From NCBI RefSeq assembly GCF_013141725.1, contig NZ_WHNZ01000007.1:248001-312000 (forward strand): DNA of 64,000 nucleotides. Direction: 5' to 3'. A program made the translations under genes and the position numbers. Positions 27,151 to 35,549 of this stretch are shown piece after piece. A model generated the notes under the pieces. The model was not told where the DNA came from, ran no database searches, and worked only from the letters and a program-made list of their open reading frames with translations. The number at the start of each line of letters is the position of its first letter. The stretch's first letter is position 1. This DNA is from Paenibacillus planticolens. GTDB taxonomy: Bacteria > Bacillota > Bacilli > Paenibacillales > NBRC-103111.

Positions 27151-27180
27151 GCCCAATAGTTGACCCATCAACTATTGGGC
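27151..27180 (-). promoter_or_regulatory. Palindrome between the MarR and pentapeptide genes (operator site 1)
   Basis: GCCCAATAGTTGA, a 4-nt spacer and its exact inverse make a perfect 13-bp inverted repeat. Its core TAGTTGA-N4-TCAACTA recurs at 27648-27665 over the marR promoter. There is no U-tract, so an operator fits better than a terminator. Confidence 0.6.
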
Positions 27181-27189
27181 GTGTACAAA

Positions 27190-27630
27190 TCATTTTTTCA
27201 TATTATCGCGCATTTTCATAAGAAGCCTGTGTAATTCATTCATTTCTTCAAGTGAAAATCCTGTTTGAAGTACATCAATAGTTCCTGAAATACAAGGTAT
27301 GACATTTGCAGCTAAACTCTTACCTTTATCTGTTAATGATACTTTATAGTAACGGCGGTCATAACTACTAGTAATTTTGTGCATTAATCCTTTATTTTCA
27401 AGGCTCACTAGCATCCGAGTAATGCTTGATTTGTCTTTTCTTAAAGCGGAAGCAATTTCGCCTTGAGACAATCCATCTCGCTCATTGAGCAGAATAATGA
27501 TAAAAGCTTGTTCAGGCGTAATATCATACGGAGCTAAACTTTTAGCCATATACATAGCTACTTCTAATTTGACATCATGAATTAAGACAGCAATATTATC
27601 GAGTAAATCCATTTTGCAATCACATCCCAT
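27190..27630 (-). CDS. MarR-family transcriptional regulator
   Basis: A 146-residue winged-helix protein with HTH SQGEIASALRKDKSSITRML and wing SSYDRRYYKVSLTDKG; the dimerisation helices are at both ends. MarR members commonly control efflux or resistance genes in response to phenolics or drugs. ATG 27630 gives the listed protein; ATG at residue 7 (MDLLDNIAVLIHD) is nearly as good and neither has a strong ribosome site. It precedes the pentapeptide gene. The repeated TAGTTGA-N4-TCAACTA sites suggest that it represses both itself and that gene. Confidence 0.85.
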   Translation of the reverse strand: MGCDCKMDLLDNIAVLIHDVKLEVAMYMAKSLAPYDITPEQAFIIILLNERDGLSQGEIASALRKDKSSITRMLVSLENKGLMHKITSSYDRRYYKVSLTDKGKSLAANVIPCISGTIDVLQTGFSLEEMNELHRLLMKMRDNMKK

Positions 27631-27633
27631 GAA

Positions 27634-27665
27634 AGAATATACTACAGTAGTTGATAAGTCAACTA
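27634..27665 (-). promoter_or_regulatory. marR promoter with operator site 2
   Basis: On the minus strand -35 TTGACT (27657-27662) and -10 TATTCT (27634-27639) are 17 bp apart. The -35 is embedded in TAGTTGA-N4-TCAACTA (27648-27665), the same core as at 27151-27180, so a bound repressor would cover the promoter. Confidence 0.62.
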
Positions 27666-27717
27666 AAAACGTGGTGCGTTTCTCCGCGCTGTCTGTAACG
27701 GCATATTTGAGGCCATC

Positions 27718-28326
27718 CTAACAGGATGCCCCCTTGTTATTCAAGTAAATAGGCAGTAACATTTCGTCAACTAACAGGTTCAAATAGGACTCGGTCAAGT
27801 TTCCACCTTGAATCAAATATTCATACCGCATTATGCTAAAAGGCAGCTGCATTTGAAAAACAGTAAGATCCCCTGCTATTTCTCCGCGTTTTTCTGCAAA
27901 TCCATGAATCTTTTTCATAATCTGTTCATTTCCTTCTTGCGCATGAAGGCCAATTTCTTTCAATGCATCCTGATTCCGACTAATTTCAATCAAGACGGCA
28001 CTAAACAATTCTGGTCCAATAGCAATCAAAAAACGTTGATAAATTTTTAACATTGCAAGCAAATCCGATCGCAAGCTTCCATGATCTTCTATGAGTTCAA
28101 GTAATGTGTGCTCTCCAAACACTTGTGTTAATCGATAATGAGCCATGGCATGAAGTAAGTTCATTTGGGTCTCATACTGACGATACAATACCGTTCGACT
28201 TGTTTTTGCTTTTTTTGCAACATTTTGAAAGGTCATCTCTTGATATCCGGACGTTTGAAAAATTTCAAATGCCGCTTCCAATATTGCGCTTTCAAGCTCT
28301 TTCCCTCGTTTTCTAATACTTGGCAT
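27718..28326 (-). CDS. TetR-family transcriptional regulator
   Basis: A 202-residue regulator with the TetR HTH at about 12-58 (ILEAAFEIFQTSGYQEMTFQ, KKAKTSRTVLYRQYETQMNL) and an all-helical ligand domain with no obvious family match. It is divergent from the DHA2 transporter at 28518-29948, 191 bp apart, the usual pairing in which TetR represses the pump until a substrate binds. AAAGCTCCTCGC on the plus strand gives GAGGAGC upstream of the ATG. Confidence 0.85.
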   Translation of the reverse strand: MPSIRKRGKELESAILEAAFEIFQTSGYQEMTFQNVAKKAKTSRTVLYRQYETQMNLLHAMAHYRLTQVFGEHTLLELIEDHGSLRSDLLAMLKIYQRFLIAIGPELFSAVLIEISRNQDALKEIGLHAQEGNEQIMKKIHGFAEKRGEIAGDLTVFQMQLPFSIMRYEYLIQGGNLTESYLNLLVDEMLLPIYLNNKGASC

Positions 28327-28435
28327 TTCAAAGCTCCTCGCAGATTCTATATAGTCAAATATAGCATGAATTTAAGATACACATTGCACCTTTTATAAAA
28401 ACTCCAAAAAATTACATATCCCCAAAAAAGAAATA

Positions 28436-28464
28436 TTGCAACTTGTTTCTAATCGATGTATAGT
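28436..28464 (+). promoter_or_regulatory. Probable promoter of the DHA2 transporter
   Basis: -35 TTGCAA (28436-28441) and -10 TATAGT (28459-28464) are separated by exactly 17 bp, about 55 bp upstream of the ATG. The motif GTTCAA follows at -10 and again 17 bp later, which might be part of a TetR site. Confidence 0.55.
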
Positions 28465-28517
28465 TCAATATGAGAATAAGGTTCAAATTGTATCTTATTT
28501 AGAAAGGGGCTTTTGTA

Positions 28518-29948
28518 ATGGCCACAAAAGAAGAAGAAAAAATACCGAGATCATTATTAACAATTGCAATTGTGCTTGTCCTCGGGGCTATTGCCCCCAT
28601 GTTGGATGGAACCATGGTGAACATAGCACTGAATGATTTTTCTAAGGCTTTCAATACATCACTAGATAGTATTCAATGGATCGTAACGGGCTATGTATTA
28701 GCTACAGGAATAGCTGTTCCCTTTTCTGGATGGCTCATTCAGCGATTTGATGGAAAAAAGGTGTATATGGCCGCACAAATCGTTTTTCTTATCGGTTCGA
28801 TTACCTCAGGACTTTCATGGAATTTATCTAGTATGATCATTTTTCGTCTTATTCAAGGCTTTAGTGCTGGTTTGATTATTCCCTTGCTAACAACGCTTTT
28901 GATACAGGCAGCCGGGCAAGAAAAACTTGGTCGATTAATGTCTATCGTAGGCTTACCCATCGTTCTTGGACCAATCCTTGGACCCGTAATTGGTGGGGTT
29001 CTTGTGAATTATCTTTCATGGCATTGGATTTTCTTCGTCAATGTCCCGGTTGTATTCATCACGCTATATTTTATATTTACAAAGCTGCCAAGTTTTCCAC
29101 CTGCAAATCAACAAGCAAAGCTTGACTGGTTTGGGATCTTAATACTCGGGGGTATTTCAGTTAGTTTTATCTATGGTATCACTGAAGCAGCGCAGATGGG
29201 GGGTTTTACGAGTACGAAAACAATAACATTCATTCTCGTTGGCGCCTTTTTAACGTTCATTTACGTGATATATGCACTTAAGAATGAAAAAACTGTCATT
29301 ATGCCTCTGAACTTATTTAAGTTTAAAAGCTTTAGTGCATCGTTCTGCGGCTTATTTCTTGCAGGAATTGCAACCAATGGTCCAATGCTTCTGCTACCCC
29401 TTTTATTTCAAAATGTTCGCAACGATTCCATCATTTTAGCTGCATTATCATTAATTCCTCAGGGATTAGGCATGTTGATCGCAAGACCTTTAATTGGAAA
29501 ATTGATTGACCGAATTGGTGCCAAAATTGTTGTAGTCATTTCGATTGCCATTTCTCTAGTCGGAACAATTCCATTCATTTGGGTTGATCAAAGCACGAGC
29601 TATTGGATCCTTGCCATTATACTCCTTATTCGCGGTATCGGCGTAGGTGGCGTCACAATTCCATTAATGAGCGATGCCTATACGGGTTTGGCAAAAATGC
29701 AGATTCCACAAGCCAGCATCGCCACCCGCATTATTCAAAATATCGGTGGCGCCTTCGGTTCAGCCGTATTAGCTACCATTGTCGCAAGTCAAATAAATCA
29801 TGCGTCTCCGGATGTTTCTCATTTGACATCTGCTTATCAATCCGGCTTTTTGACAGCGAGTATTCTCATGGTTGTAATGATCGTTCCATCATTATTCTTA
29901 ACCAATAAGTTGGCCTCAAAGGTTGCTTCGAAACGAAAAGGTGACTGA
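28518..29948 (+). CDS. DHA2-family (EmrB/QacA) multidrug MFS transporter
   Basis: A complete 476-residue drug:proton antiporter with 14 predicted membrane helices. Family motifs are present: LDGTMVNIALNDFSKAF (helix 1 motif), WIVTGYVLATGIAVPFSGWL, RLIQGFSAGLIIPLLTTLL and the motif C-like GPILGPVIGGVLVNYLSWHW. It should export lipophilic cations or antibiotics, but the substrate cannot be read from sequence. AGAAAGGGGC lies before the ATG. Divergently transcribed from a TetR gene. Unlike the deleted DHA2 copy at 19819-20603, this one is intact. Confidence 0.92.
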   Translation: MATKEEEKIPRSLLTIAIVLVLGAIAPMLDGTMVNIALNDFSKAFNTSLDSIQWIVTGYVLATGIAVPFSGWLIQRFDGKKVYMAAQIVFLIGSITSGLSWNLSSMIIFRLIQGFSAGLIIPLLTTLLIQAAGQEKLGRLMSIVGLPIVLGPILGPVIGGVLVNYLSWHWIFFVNVPVVFITLYFIFTKLPSFPPANQQAKLDWFGILILGGISVSFIYGITEAAQMGGFTSTKTITFILVGAFLTFIYVIYALKNEKTVIMPLNLFKFKSFSASFCGLFLAGIATNGPMLLLPLLFQNVRNDSIILAALSLIPQGLGMLIARPLIGKLIDRIGAKIVVVISIAISLVGTIPFIWVDQSTSYWILAIILLIRGIGVGGVTIPLMSDAYTGLAKMQIPQASIATRIIQNIGGAFGSAVLATIVASQINHASPDVSHLTSAYQSGFLTASILMVVMIVPSLFLTNKLASKVASKRKGD

Positions 29949-29966
29949 TCTTTTAGAGTTACGACA

Positions 29967-29996
29967 AAACCACTCCTAACATTGGAGTGGTTTCTT
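29967..29996. terminator. Terminator after the DHA2 transporter
   Basis: AAACCACTCC and GGAGTGGTTT form a 10-bp stem with a 7-nt loop followed by CTTTGTT. It lies 19 bp past the stop, before the convergent permease gene. Confidence 0.75.
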
Positions 29997-30023
29997 TGTT
30001 AACTTCTATTTACGGATTTATGC

Positions 30024-30890
30024 TCACCCTTTAACTGCACCAGTCGTTAAGCTGCGCTCTACCTGGGAACTCATAAGCAGATACAGGACGATCGTCGGCA
30101 GGGTTGACATGAACAGTCCTGCTCCGATAGGTCCCCAAGAAGTTGCGTGTTGCCCTGACAGCGACATGATCCCAACCGTCAAAGTCTTCAGGTTGTCACT
30201 GCTGATAAACGTAATAGCGAACATTAATTCGTTCCATGAGGACAAGTACGTAAATATGGAAACGGTTGCGATAGCCGGCGCTACTAGCGGCATCATGATC
30301 AAAGCAAATGTACGATAAATTCCGCTGCCGTCAATAAATGCGGACTCTTCAAGCTCCCGAGGAAGTGTAACGAAAAAATTAACGATGACAATTATCGCGA
30401 GAGACAATCCGAACCCGGTGTAAGGAAGAATCAACGCTAGTCTGGTGTCCAGAAGACCCGTAGTTTTCAGAATAAGAAATACAGGAAGCAAGGCTGCATG
30501 AATAGGAATCATTAGGCCAATCATAAAAACCGTCAGTGTCACTTTACTAAGCTTCCATTTCAACCTGGACAATGAATAGGCGGCCATAGTCGCCAAGATG
30601 GCGGTAAGTACCATCGTAGCAAATGTGACAATCACACTATTGACGAAATATAGACCTAGTTTGCCGTCTGTAAACAAGGAACTATAATTGTCCCAATGCC
30701 ATACCTTCGGAAAACCGATTACGTTTCCACTGAATATATCTGCGTTATCTTTGAAAGAAAAAAGAAAGAGCCATACCAAAGGAAATAGTTGAATAATAGC
30801 AATTACGATGAGAAAAAACTGCATGATCAAGGTGCTGATCCTGATTCCGCTTTTTCGTCGTGAAGCAATCGTTGCCTGTTGCACAGTCAT
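30024..30890 (-). CDS. Carbohydrate ABC transporter permease (MalG/CUT1 type)
   Basis: A 288-residue inner-membrane permease with six helices and the EAA loop ...ELEESAFIDGSGIYRTF... (about 195-214) that contacts the ATPase. The start MTVQQATIASRRKSGIR and end YLLMSSQVERSLTTGAVKG are typical of the MalG partner. It is last in the LacI-controlled operon, 68 bp after the MalF-like gene. No ATPase is encoded nearby, so, as for many Bacillus CUT1 systems, a shared MsmX-like ATPase elsewhere probably drives it (inference). Confidence 0.93.
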   Translation of the reverse strand: MTVQQATIASRRKSGIRISTLIMQFFLIVIAIIQLFPLVWLFLFSFKDNADIFSGNVIGFPKVWHWDNYSSLFTDGKLGLYFVNSVIVTFATMVLTAILATMAAYSLSRLKWKLSKVTLTVFMIGLMIPIHAALLPVFLILKTTGLLDTRLALILPYTGFGLSLAIIVIVNFFVTLPRELEESAFIDGSGIYRTFALIMMPLVAPAIATVSIFTYLSSWNELMFAITFISSDNLKTLTVGIMSLSGQHATSWGPIGAGLFMSTLPTIVLYLLMSSQVERSLTTGAVKG

Positions 30891-30958
30891 ATTTAGGCCT
30901 CCGAAACGAAAGTATTGGTCTAGCGTCTTTTCGACAAAACTTCCGATGAAAAGACTCC

Positions 30959-31831
30959 CTAATCCGTTTTAAACATTTTTTGAATCATAACTGTAAACAA
31001 TAAACACTCTAGAATGATGATGATCGCAAGTGAGCTTCCGTATCCGTATTGATACTGCTTAAAAATATTGCTGAACATCCACGTACTTGGTACTTCAGTT
31101 GCATGCATAGGGCCGCCGTTCGTCAACACATAGATGAAATCAAACGTTTTTAATGATCCAATAACGGCAAAGATCGTCGATAATTTCAACATCGGTTTAA
31201 TTAGCGGAATGGTAATATACAGAGAGGATTTCACACCCGTTGCTCCATCTATCCGCGCAGCTTCATAAAGATCCTCCGGTATGGACTTTGCCGATGCAAA
31301 CAGTAGAAGCATGTGATAGCCGATATATTGCCAAACGATAGGTAAGAAAGCGGCAAGTAAAGCGGTTTTCTCGTTGCCTAGCCATTCACCCTGCCAGGAT
31401 TCCAACCCTAATCTCCCCAAAACCCCATTCAGAAGACCAAAAGAAGGATGATAAATTTTCATCCAGAGTTGCCCGATTACAACCGTGGACATAACAACTG
31501 GGATAAAATATACGGTACGATAGAAACGGTTGCCTTTCACGTAACCAGCCAGAATGAGTGCTAAGACAAGCGAGATCGGGAGCTGTACAAACACAGAGAG
31601 GATTGCAAGCAATATGGAATTCCATAACGACTGCCTGAAAATATCATCATCACGAAACATGGTTACGTAATTCTCGAGACCGACGAATACGCCCTTTCCT
31701 ACGCCGTCCCAATCCAGCAGACTATAGTAGAAGGAGATAAAAACTGGCAGCAGCACAATAACTGCGTACCACAGTAATGCCGGCAATGTAAAAAACAGTA
31801 TCGCTTTCTTGTTGCTTAACACGCGATCCAT
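30959..31831 (-). CDS. Carbohydrate ABC transporter permease (MalF/CUT1 type)
   Basis: A 290-residue six-helix permease, the MalF-side partner. The EAA motif is DLYEAARIDGATGVKSSLY (about 196-214). The first segment SNKKAILFFTLPALLWYAVI and the short periplasmic part, without the large MalF P2 loop, fit Gram-positive CUT1 transporters. AAGGAGGATC precedes the ATG. It lies 60 bp downstream of the binding-protein gene and 68 bp upstream of the second permease. Confidence 0.93.
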   Translation of the reverse strand: MDRVLSNKKAILFFTLPALLWYAVIVLLPVFISFYYSLLDWDGVGKGVFVGLENYVTMFRDDDIFRQSLWNSILLAILSVFVQLPISLVLALILAGYVKGNRFYRTVYFIPVVMSTVVIGQLWMKIYHPSFGLLNGVLGRLGLESWQGEWLGNEKTALLAAFLPIVWQYIGYHMLLLFASAKSIPEDLYEAARIDGATGVKSSLYITIPLIKPMLKLSTIFAVIGSLKTFDFIYVLTNGGPMHATEVPSTWMFSNIFKQYQYGYGSSLAIIIILECLLFTVMIQKMFKTD

Positions 31832-31891
31832 GATAAGATCCTCCTTGAGGGAAAGGAGGAGAGCGATATACTCCCCTCCTCACGGATATGG

Positions 31892-33199
31892 TTATCTCTC
31901 TAATGCCTGCATTTGAACCCCAAATTCTTGAGGTGTTATTTTGTTTGCCAATAGCTTCGCCACAAGGTTCATATGCGCTTCCCCTTGTTTGCCTCCCAGG
32001 TACAAATCATACAAGGGCACAACACCGGTTGATTTATTGAAAGCCGCCAGAACATCTTTTAATACCGGGTCGATTTTCGACTCGTCGACCTTCGTTTTCC
32101 AAGTAGGCAGTCCAGCCCCCGCTTTGTAACCTTCGCTTGAGAGATTTTCAGTCAAATACTTTAAGAATTGAACGGCTTGTTCCGGATATTTGGTTTTTGA
32201 GCTTACCATGAATGTATCAAGCACGCCGCCAACCCATTCATTTTCGGTTCCCGCAGCTCCGTCAATGACAGGAAATTTCATAACCTTAACTTTGGCTTTA
32301 ACATTCGGAGCAGCGTCCAATGTTTTTGCAAACCAGCTGCCATTGTAGTACATCGGGATTTTACCTGTCAGAAATACCGCTTCCGATTCATCCCTGGATA
32401 AACCCATAAAGCCTTTCATAAAAGCATCCGCTTTTGCTAATTCCTGAAGCTTCTCACCCGCTTTGGTAAATGCAGCATCTTCAAATGATGCTTTGCCTCT
32501 CAAGGCATCGAGATTCAGCTTGGTTCCGCCTTCACGCAGTGCGAATATGTTTTGATAAAACTCGCTTGTCCAGAGATCCTTGCCGCCTACCGCCATCGGA
32601 TCGATTCCTTTGGCACGGAATGCTTTTACAGCTTCAAGGAGCTCGGTATATGTGGTTGGTACTTTTATATTATTCTTGTCGAACAGTTCTTGATTGACGA
32701 AAAAAGTTCCGAGCCACATGGTATACGGCAAGCCGTAAACTTTACCGTTGTAGGTTAAATTGTCCAGTGAACCGGCTGTAAGTTTGTCCTTTGTTCCATC
32801 GTTCAGGTATTCGTCCAAAGCGAGAACCTTTCCTCCATCAACAAATGGCTTCGAGAAGCCCGCGCCATAACTAAAGAAAATGTCCGGAAGTCCACCAGCC
32901 GCTGCTGCAGTTTGTACTTTCGTTTTATAGGCGTCGTTCTCGGCGGACTCTACTTCCACTTGAATATCAGGGTGGTCTTTGTTCCATTTTCCTACTAGCT
33001 CATCCCGAATTGGTTTGAAATCTCCTGAAGGCCAAATGGTCCAGAGCTTCAGGCTGACTTTCTTAGCCGGCACCGAAGACGACCCGGCATTCCCAGGCTC
33101 GTTGTTGGTGCCTTTACTTGACTCATTGTTGCTGCTTGAACATGCAGTTGCAGACAGCACTAGGAGTAATGCTAATACCAGGACCCAAAACTTTTTCAT
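31892..33199 (-). CDS. Extracellular solute-binding lipoprotein of a sugar ABC transporter
   Basis: A 435-residue family 1 binding protein. From ATG 33199 the chain has a lipoprotein signal ending LLVLSATACSSS, so C20 should carry the lipid anchor. The SBP fold begins LKLWTIWPSGDFKPIRDELV and includes GGLPDIFFSYGAG and YNGSWFAKTLDAAPNVKAKV. A longer start at 33247 would place 16 residues before the signal peptide and is rejected; GGGGGAATC lies just upstream of 33199. It lies 50 bp after the SIS gene. Ligand unknown; the pathway genes suggest an amino sugar or glycated compound. Confidence 0.92.
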   Translation of the reverse strand: MKKFWVLVLALLLVLSATACSSSNNESSKGTNNEPGNAGSSSVPAKKVSLKLWTIWPSGDFKPIRDELVGKWNKDHPDIQVEVESAENDAYKTKVQTAAAAGGLPDIFFSYGAGFSKPFVDGGKVLALDEYLNDGTKDKLTAGSLDNLTYNGKVYGLPYTMWLGTFFVNQELFDKNNIKVPTTYTELLEAVKAFRAKGIDPMAVGGKDLWTSEFYQNIFALREGGTKLNLDALRGKASFEDAAFTKAGEKLQELAKADAFMKGFMGLSRDESEAVFLTGKIPMYYNGSWFAKTLDAAPNVKAKVKVMKFPVIDGAAGTENEWVGGVLDTFMVSSKTKYPEQAVQFLKYLTENLSSEGYKAGAGLPTWKTKVDESKIDPVLKDVLAAFNKSTGVVPLYDLYLGGKQGEAHMNLVAKLLANKITPQEFGVQMQALER

Positions 33200-33249
33200 C
33201 TTGCAGATTCCCCCTTTTATTAATTGCACTTTTTTAATCGCTTTCACAG

Positions 33250-34335
33250 TTAAGCATAATCGCCAGGCTGCGTCTTGCTCTGCATCGCAACCCCAAAGTC
33301 GGTGTAGATCCGGCAGGTCAAATCGATGCCCCGTCCGCCTGCGATGTGATGAGCAAGGATCTGGAAAGGTACGATGAGCGCCAGAGGAGCTTGGTATTCA
33401 TCCAACAATACGGGCAGCGCTAGCGTTCGTTCATCGGTATCATTGCCCAGCTTTATGGTGTACGTATACGGTGTGACCCCGGATTCATAAGCTCTCAAAG
33501 CATCAAGCCGATGCTTGACAGGGCTCTTCGTCTCCAAGAAAAAGATGCGGTGCTCCCTATTAACTTCCAGATACGGACCATGCATGAAGGCTTCCAGTTC
33601 GATCCCTTGCGTCGGCAGTCTGACCGTTTCAGAGAACTTCGTCTCGATCTCCTTCACTGTGCCAACGGCCGGTCCATTGCCGATCGCCGTGAACCGAGGA
33701 GCCCCTGTAAACTCCTCCTTAAAGCGCTCGTAGAAATTTTCTGTAGCCGATATGATGTAAGGCAGTGCCGCCCCATACTTCCGAAATGTCTTCAGCTCCC
33801 TGCTTACTTGGTCGCTTGAAACAATTCCTTTGCGCTCGGCAAGGCGGAGTCCAGCGAGCATGAAGGTGAGCACCGTCGCAGTGAACCCCTTGGTCACGTA
33901 CCCGACCCGTTCCTTGCCGCAGCCGATGTCCGTCGTCGCATTCGCCACCCCGGCGATCGCACTGGCGGTATCGCTTGCCATCGCAATTGTCCTGATATCG
34001 GATTCCTGACGCATGCGGGCCAAAGCGCCGATCGTTGATGTGCTCTGACCGCTCTGCGAGATGCCTATGGCAAGATCAACATGCGGGGAGATACGGTCAT
34101 AATGCGTAAAATGAAACGGCTCTTTGATTTCCATCCGGACGTCCGCCCGATTCTCGACATAATACTTAGCGCTTAATGCGGCATTATAGCTTGATCCGGT
34201 GGCGAATACGAGCCAGTCAGACGTACCGAGCGCGATGTCCACGAATTCCTCCACATTGTCTGGAAAGCGTGAGAGGATCGATTCGACCATCTCCGACTGC
34301 TCCAGAACGTATGTCATCATTGTAGGTTTATCCAT
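33250..34335 (-). CDS. SIS-domain sugar-phosphate isomerase/deaminase (GlmS isomerase-domain or FrlB-like)
   Basis: A 361-residue protein with two SIS sugar-phosphate folds and no glutaminase domain. Motifs are VFATGSSYNAALSAKYY, the phosphate-binding GISQSGQSTSTIGAL, AIGNGPAVGTVKEIETKFSE and the catalytic-region IELEAFMHGPYLEV. The arrangement matches free isomerase-domain homologues of GlmS, such as AgaS-type deaminases and FrlB-type deglycases, which release ammonia or an amine from an amino-sugar or Amadori 6-phosphate. It overlaps the ROK kinase gene by 8 bp, so kinase and SIS enzyme likely act in sequence: phosphorylate, then deaminate or deglycate. Confidence 0.85.
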   Translation of the reverse strand: MDKPTMMTYVLEQSEMVESILSRFPDNVEEFVDIALGTSDWLVFATGSSYNAALSAKYYVENRADVRMEIKEPFHFTHYDRISPHVDLAIGISQSGQSTSTIGALARMRQESDIRTIAMASDTASAIAGVANATTDIGCGKERVGYVTKGFTATVLTFMLAGLRLAERKGIVSSDQVSRELKTFRKYGAALPYIISATENFYERFKEEFTGAPRFTAIGNGPAVGTVKEIETKFSETVRLPTQGIELEAFMHGPYLEVNREHRIFFLETKSPVKHRLDALRAYESGVTPYTYTIKLGNDTDERTLALPVLLDEYQAPLALIVPFQILAHHIAGGRGIDLTCRIYTDFGVAMQSKTQPGDYA

Positions 34336-35308
34336 ATAGCGCAGCCCCCTCCCCGGTCATACCGATCGCTTGCATGCCTGCCAATGCCGCACCGACGAGT
34401 CCGGCCTCAGACAGCTTCGTCTTCACAAGAGGTCTGGCAACGAACCGCATCGTTTTCGGATTCAAATACGATTTGACTCTGCGGACAAAATAATCACTCT
34501 TCGTAACGCCGCCACCAAGAACGATCGTATCGGGATCGCTGACACGCACAAGGTTCATGACGAGCGCTGCCGTGGCGCTGGCCGCTTCTTCGCAGACGCG
34601 TGCGCAGAGCTCGTCTCCGCTTTCCGCCGCAGCGAAAATGGCTTGCGCAGTTACGCGTTCGCCGTCACGAACAGCAAGAGACGAATTCGGGAATTGGCTC
34701 CTCAACGCCAATATCCTCTCATGAAGGCCAAGACCCGAAGCGATCCGTTCTACGCATCCTCTGCGACCGCAGCCGCAGACCACATCGCTGTGCAGATCGA
34801 CAACCATATGGCCGACTTCGCCCGAGTTTAGACTCGCGCCGCTCACGTAATGTCCATCCACAATGAATCCTGCTGCGATTCCAGTGCCGATATTCAAGTA
34901 GATGAAATTCTCGGACTGTTCTCCCCATCCGAATCGCTGTTCAGCCTTCGTTGCACAAGCAACGTCGTTCTCGATACCGCAACGGATTCCGAACGTTGAC
35001 TCGATGATTGCCTTAACGTCGGTCTCTTCGGATTTTCCCGGCTCGATCTCTAACCATACGCCTCGCTTCACATCAACACGGCCGACGACCCCAATGCCGA
35101 TTGCCACCGGTTCCGAACGGAACGGAGAGGTCTTCATGTAGTCCGCTATCGCATTGATAATACTCTGCAGCGCGATTGCTTGGCTCGTCGTATCGCTTGG
35201 ATAGGATTTCGTTCGAATGACCTCTCCCTCTAACGTGACCTCCCCTAACAGAATGCTGGTACCTCCCAGATCGACTGCAATAACCGATCCTGAAAACTGT
35301 TTTTCCAT
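34328..35308 (-). CDS. ROK-family sugar kinase
   Basis: A 326-residue ROK kinase. The ATP-site start is VIAVDLGGTSILLGEV, the catalytic region is IRCGIENDVACATKAEQRFG, the second phosphate motif YLNIGTGIAAGFIV, and the zinc motif VCGCGRRGCVERIASG has the expected cysteines. I start at ATG 35308 (AGGGG 9 nt upstream). The upstream TTG at 35344 lies inside the LacI-type operator, so it is rejected. First gene of a five-gene operon ROK-SIS-SBP-permease-permease. It probably phosphorylates the imported sugar at O6. Confidence 0.92.
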   Translation of the reverse strand: MEKQFSGSVIAVDLGGTSILLGEVTLEGEVIRTKSYPSDTTSQAIALQSIINAIADYMKTSPFRSEPVAIGIGVVGRVDVKRGVWLEIEPGKSEETDVKAIIESTFGIRCGIENDVACATKAEQRFGWGEQSENFIYLNIGTGIAAGFIVDGHYVSGASLNSGEVGHMVVDLHSDVVCGCGRRGCVERIASGLGLHERILALRSQFPNSSLAVRDGERVTAQAIFAAAESGDELCARVCEEAASATAALVMNLVRVSDPDTIVLGGGVTKSDYFVRRVKSYLNPKTMRFVARPLVKTKLSEAGLVGAALAGMQAIGMTGEGAALYG

Positions 35309-35327
35309 CGAAAACATCCCCTGACAA

Positions 35328-35345
35328 TTTGGTAACGTTACCAAA
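35328..35345. promoter_or_regulatory. LacI-type operator 1
   Basis: TTTGGTAACGTTACCAAA is an 18-bp perfect palindrome with the central CG typical of LacI/GalR operators, 20 bp upstream of the ROK kinase start. A near-identical site lies at 35460-35477, across the divergent promoter region. Confidence 0.8.
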
Positions 35346-35459
35346 AATAATTGTGTAAACCGGTTACAAGTGAAAGCTTATCAGGTGATGATAACGCTGT
35401 CAACCTATGTTTTATTGATAAAATGAAATTTCACCACCAATTCTTGTTGAACATTAAAT

Positions 35460-35477
35460 TTTGGTATCGTTACCAAA
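35460..35477. promoter_or_regulatory. LacI-type operator 2
   Basis: TTTGGTATCGTTACCAAA differs from operator 1 at one base. It lies about 72 bp upstream of the regulator start and 132 bp from operator 1, so a tetramer or two dimers could bind both and control both directions. An AACCGGTT palindrome at about 35360 lies between. Confidence 0.78.
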
Positions 35478-35549
35478 TATCTATTGCGTCGTTTGACAAG
35501 TTGCGCTAAAATTTAACTAGTGCCTAGGTTAGCAAAAGGAAGTGACATA

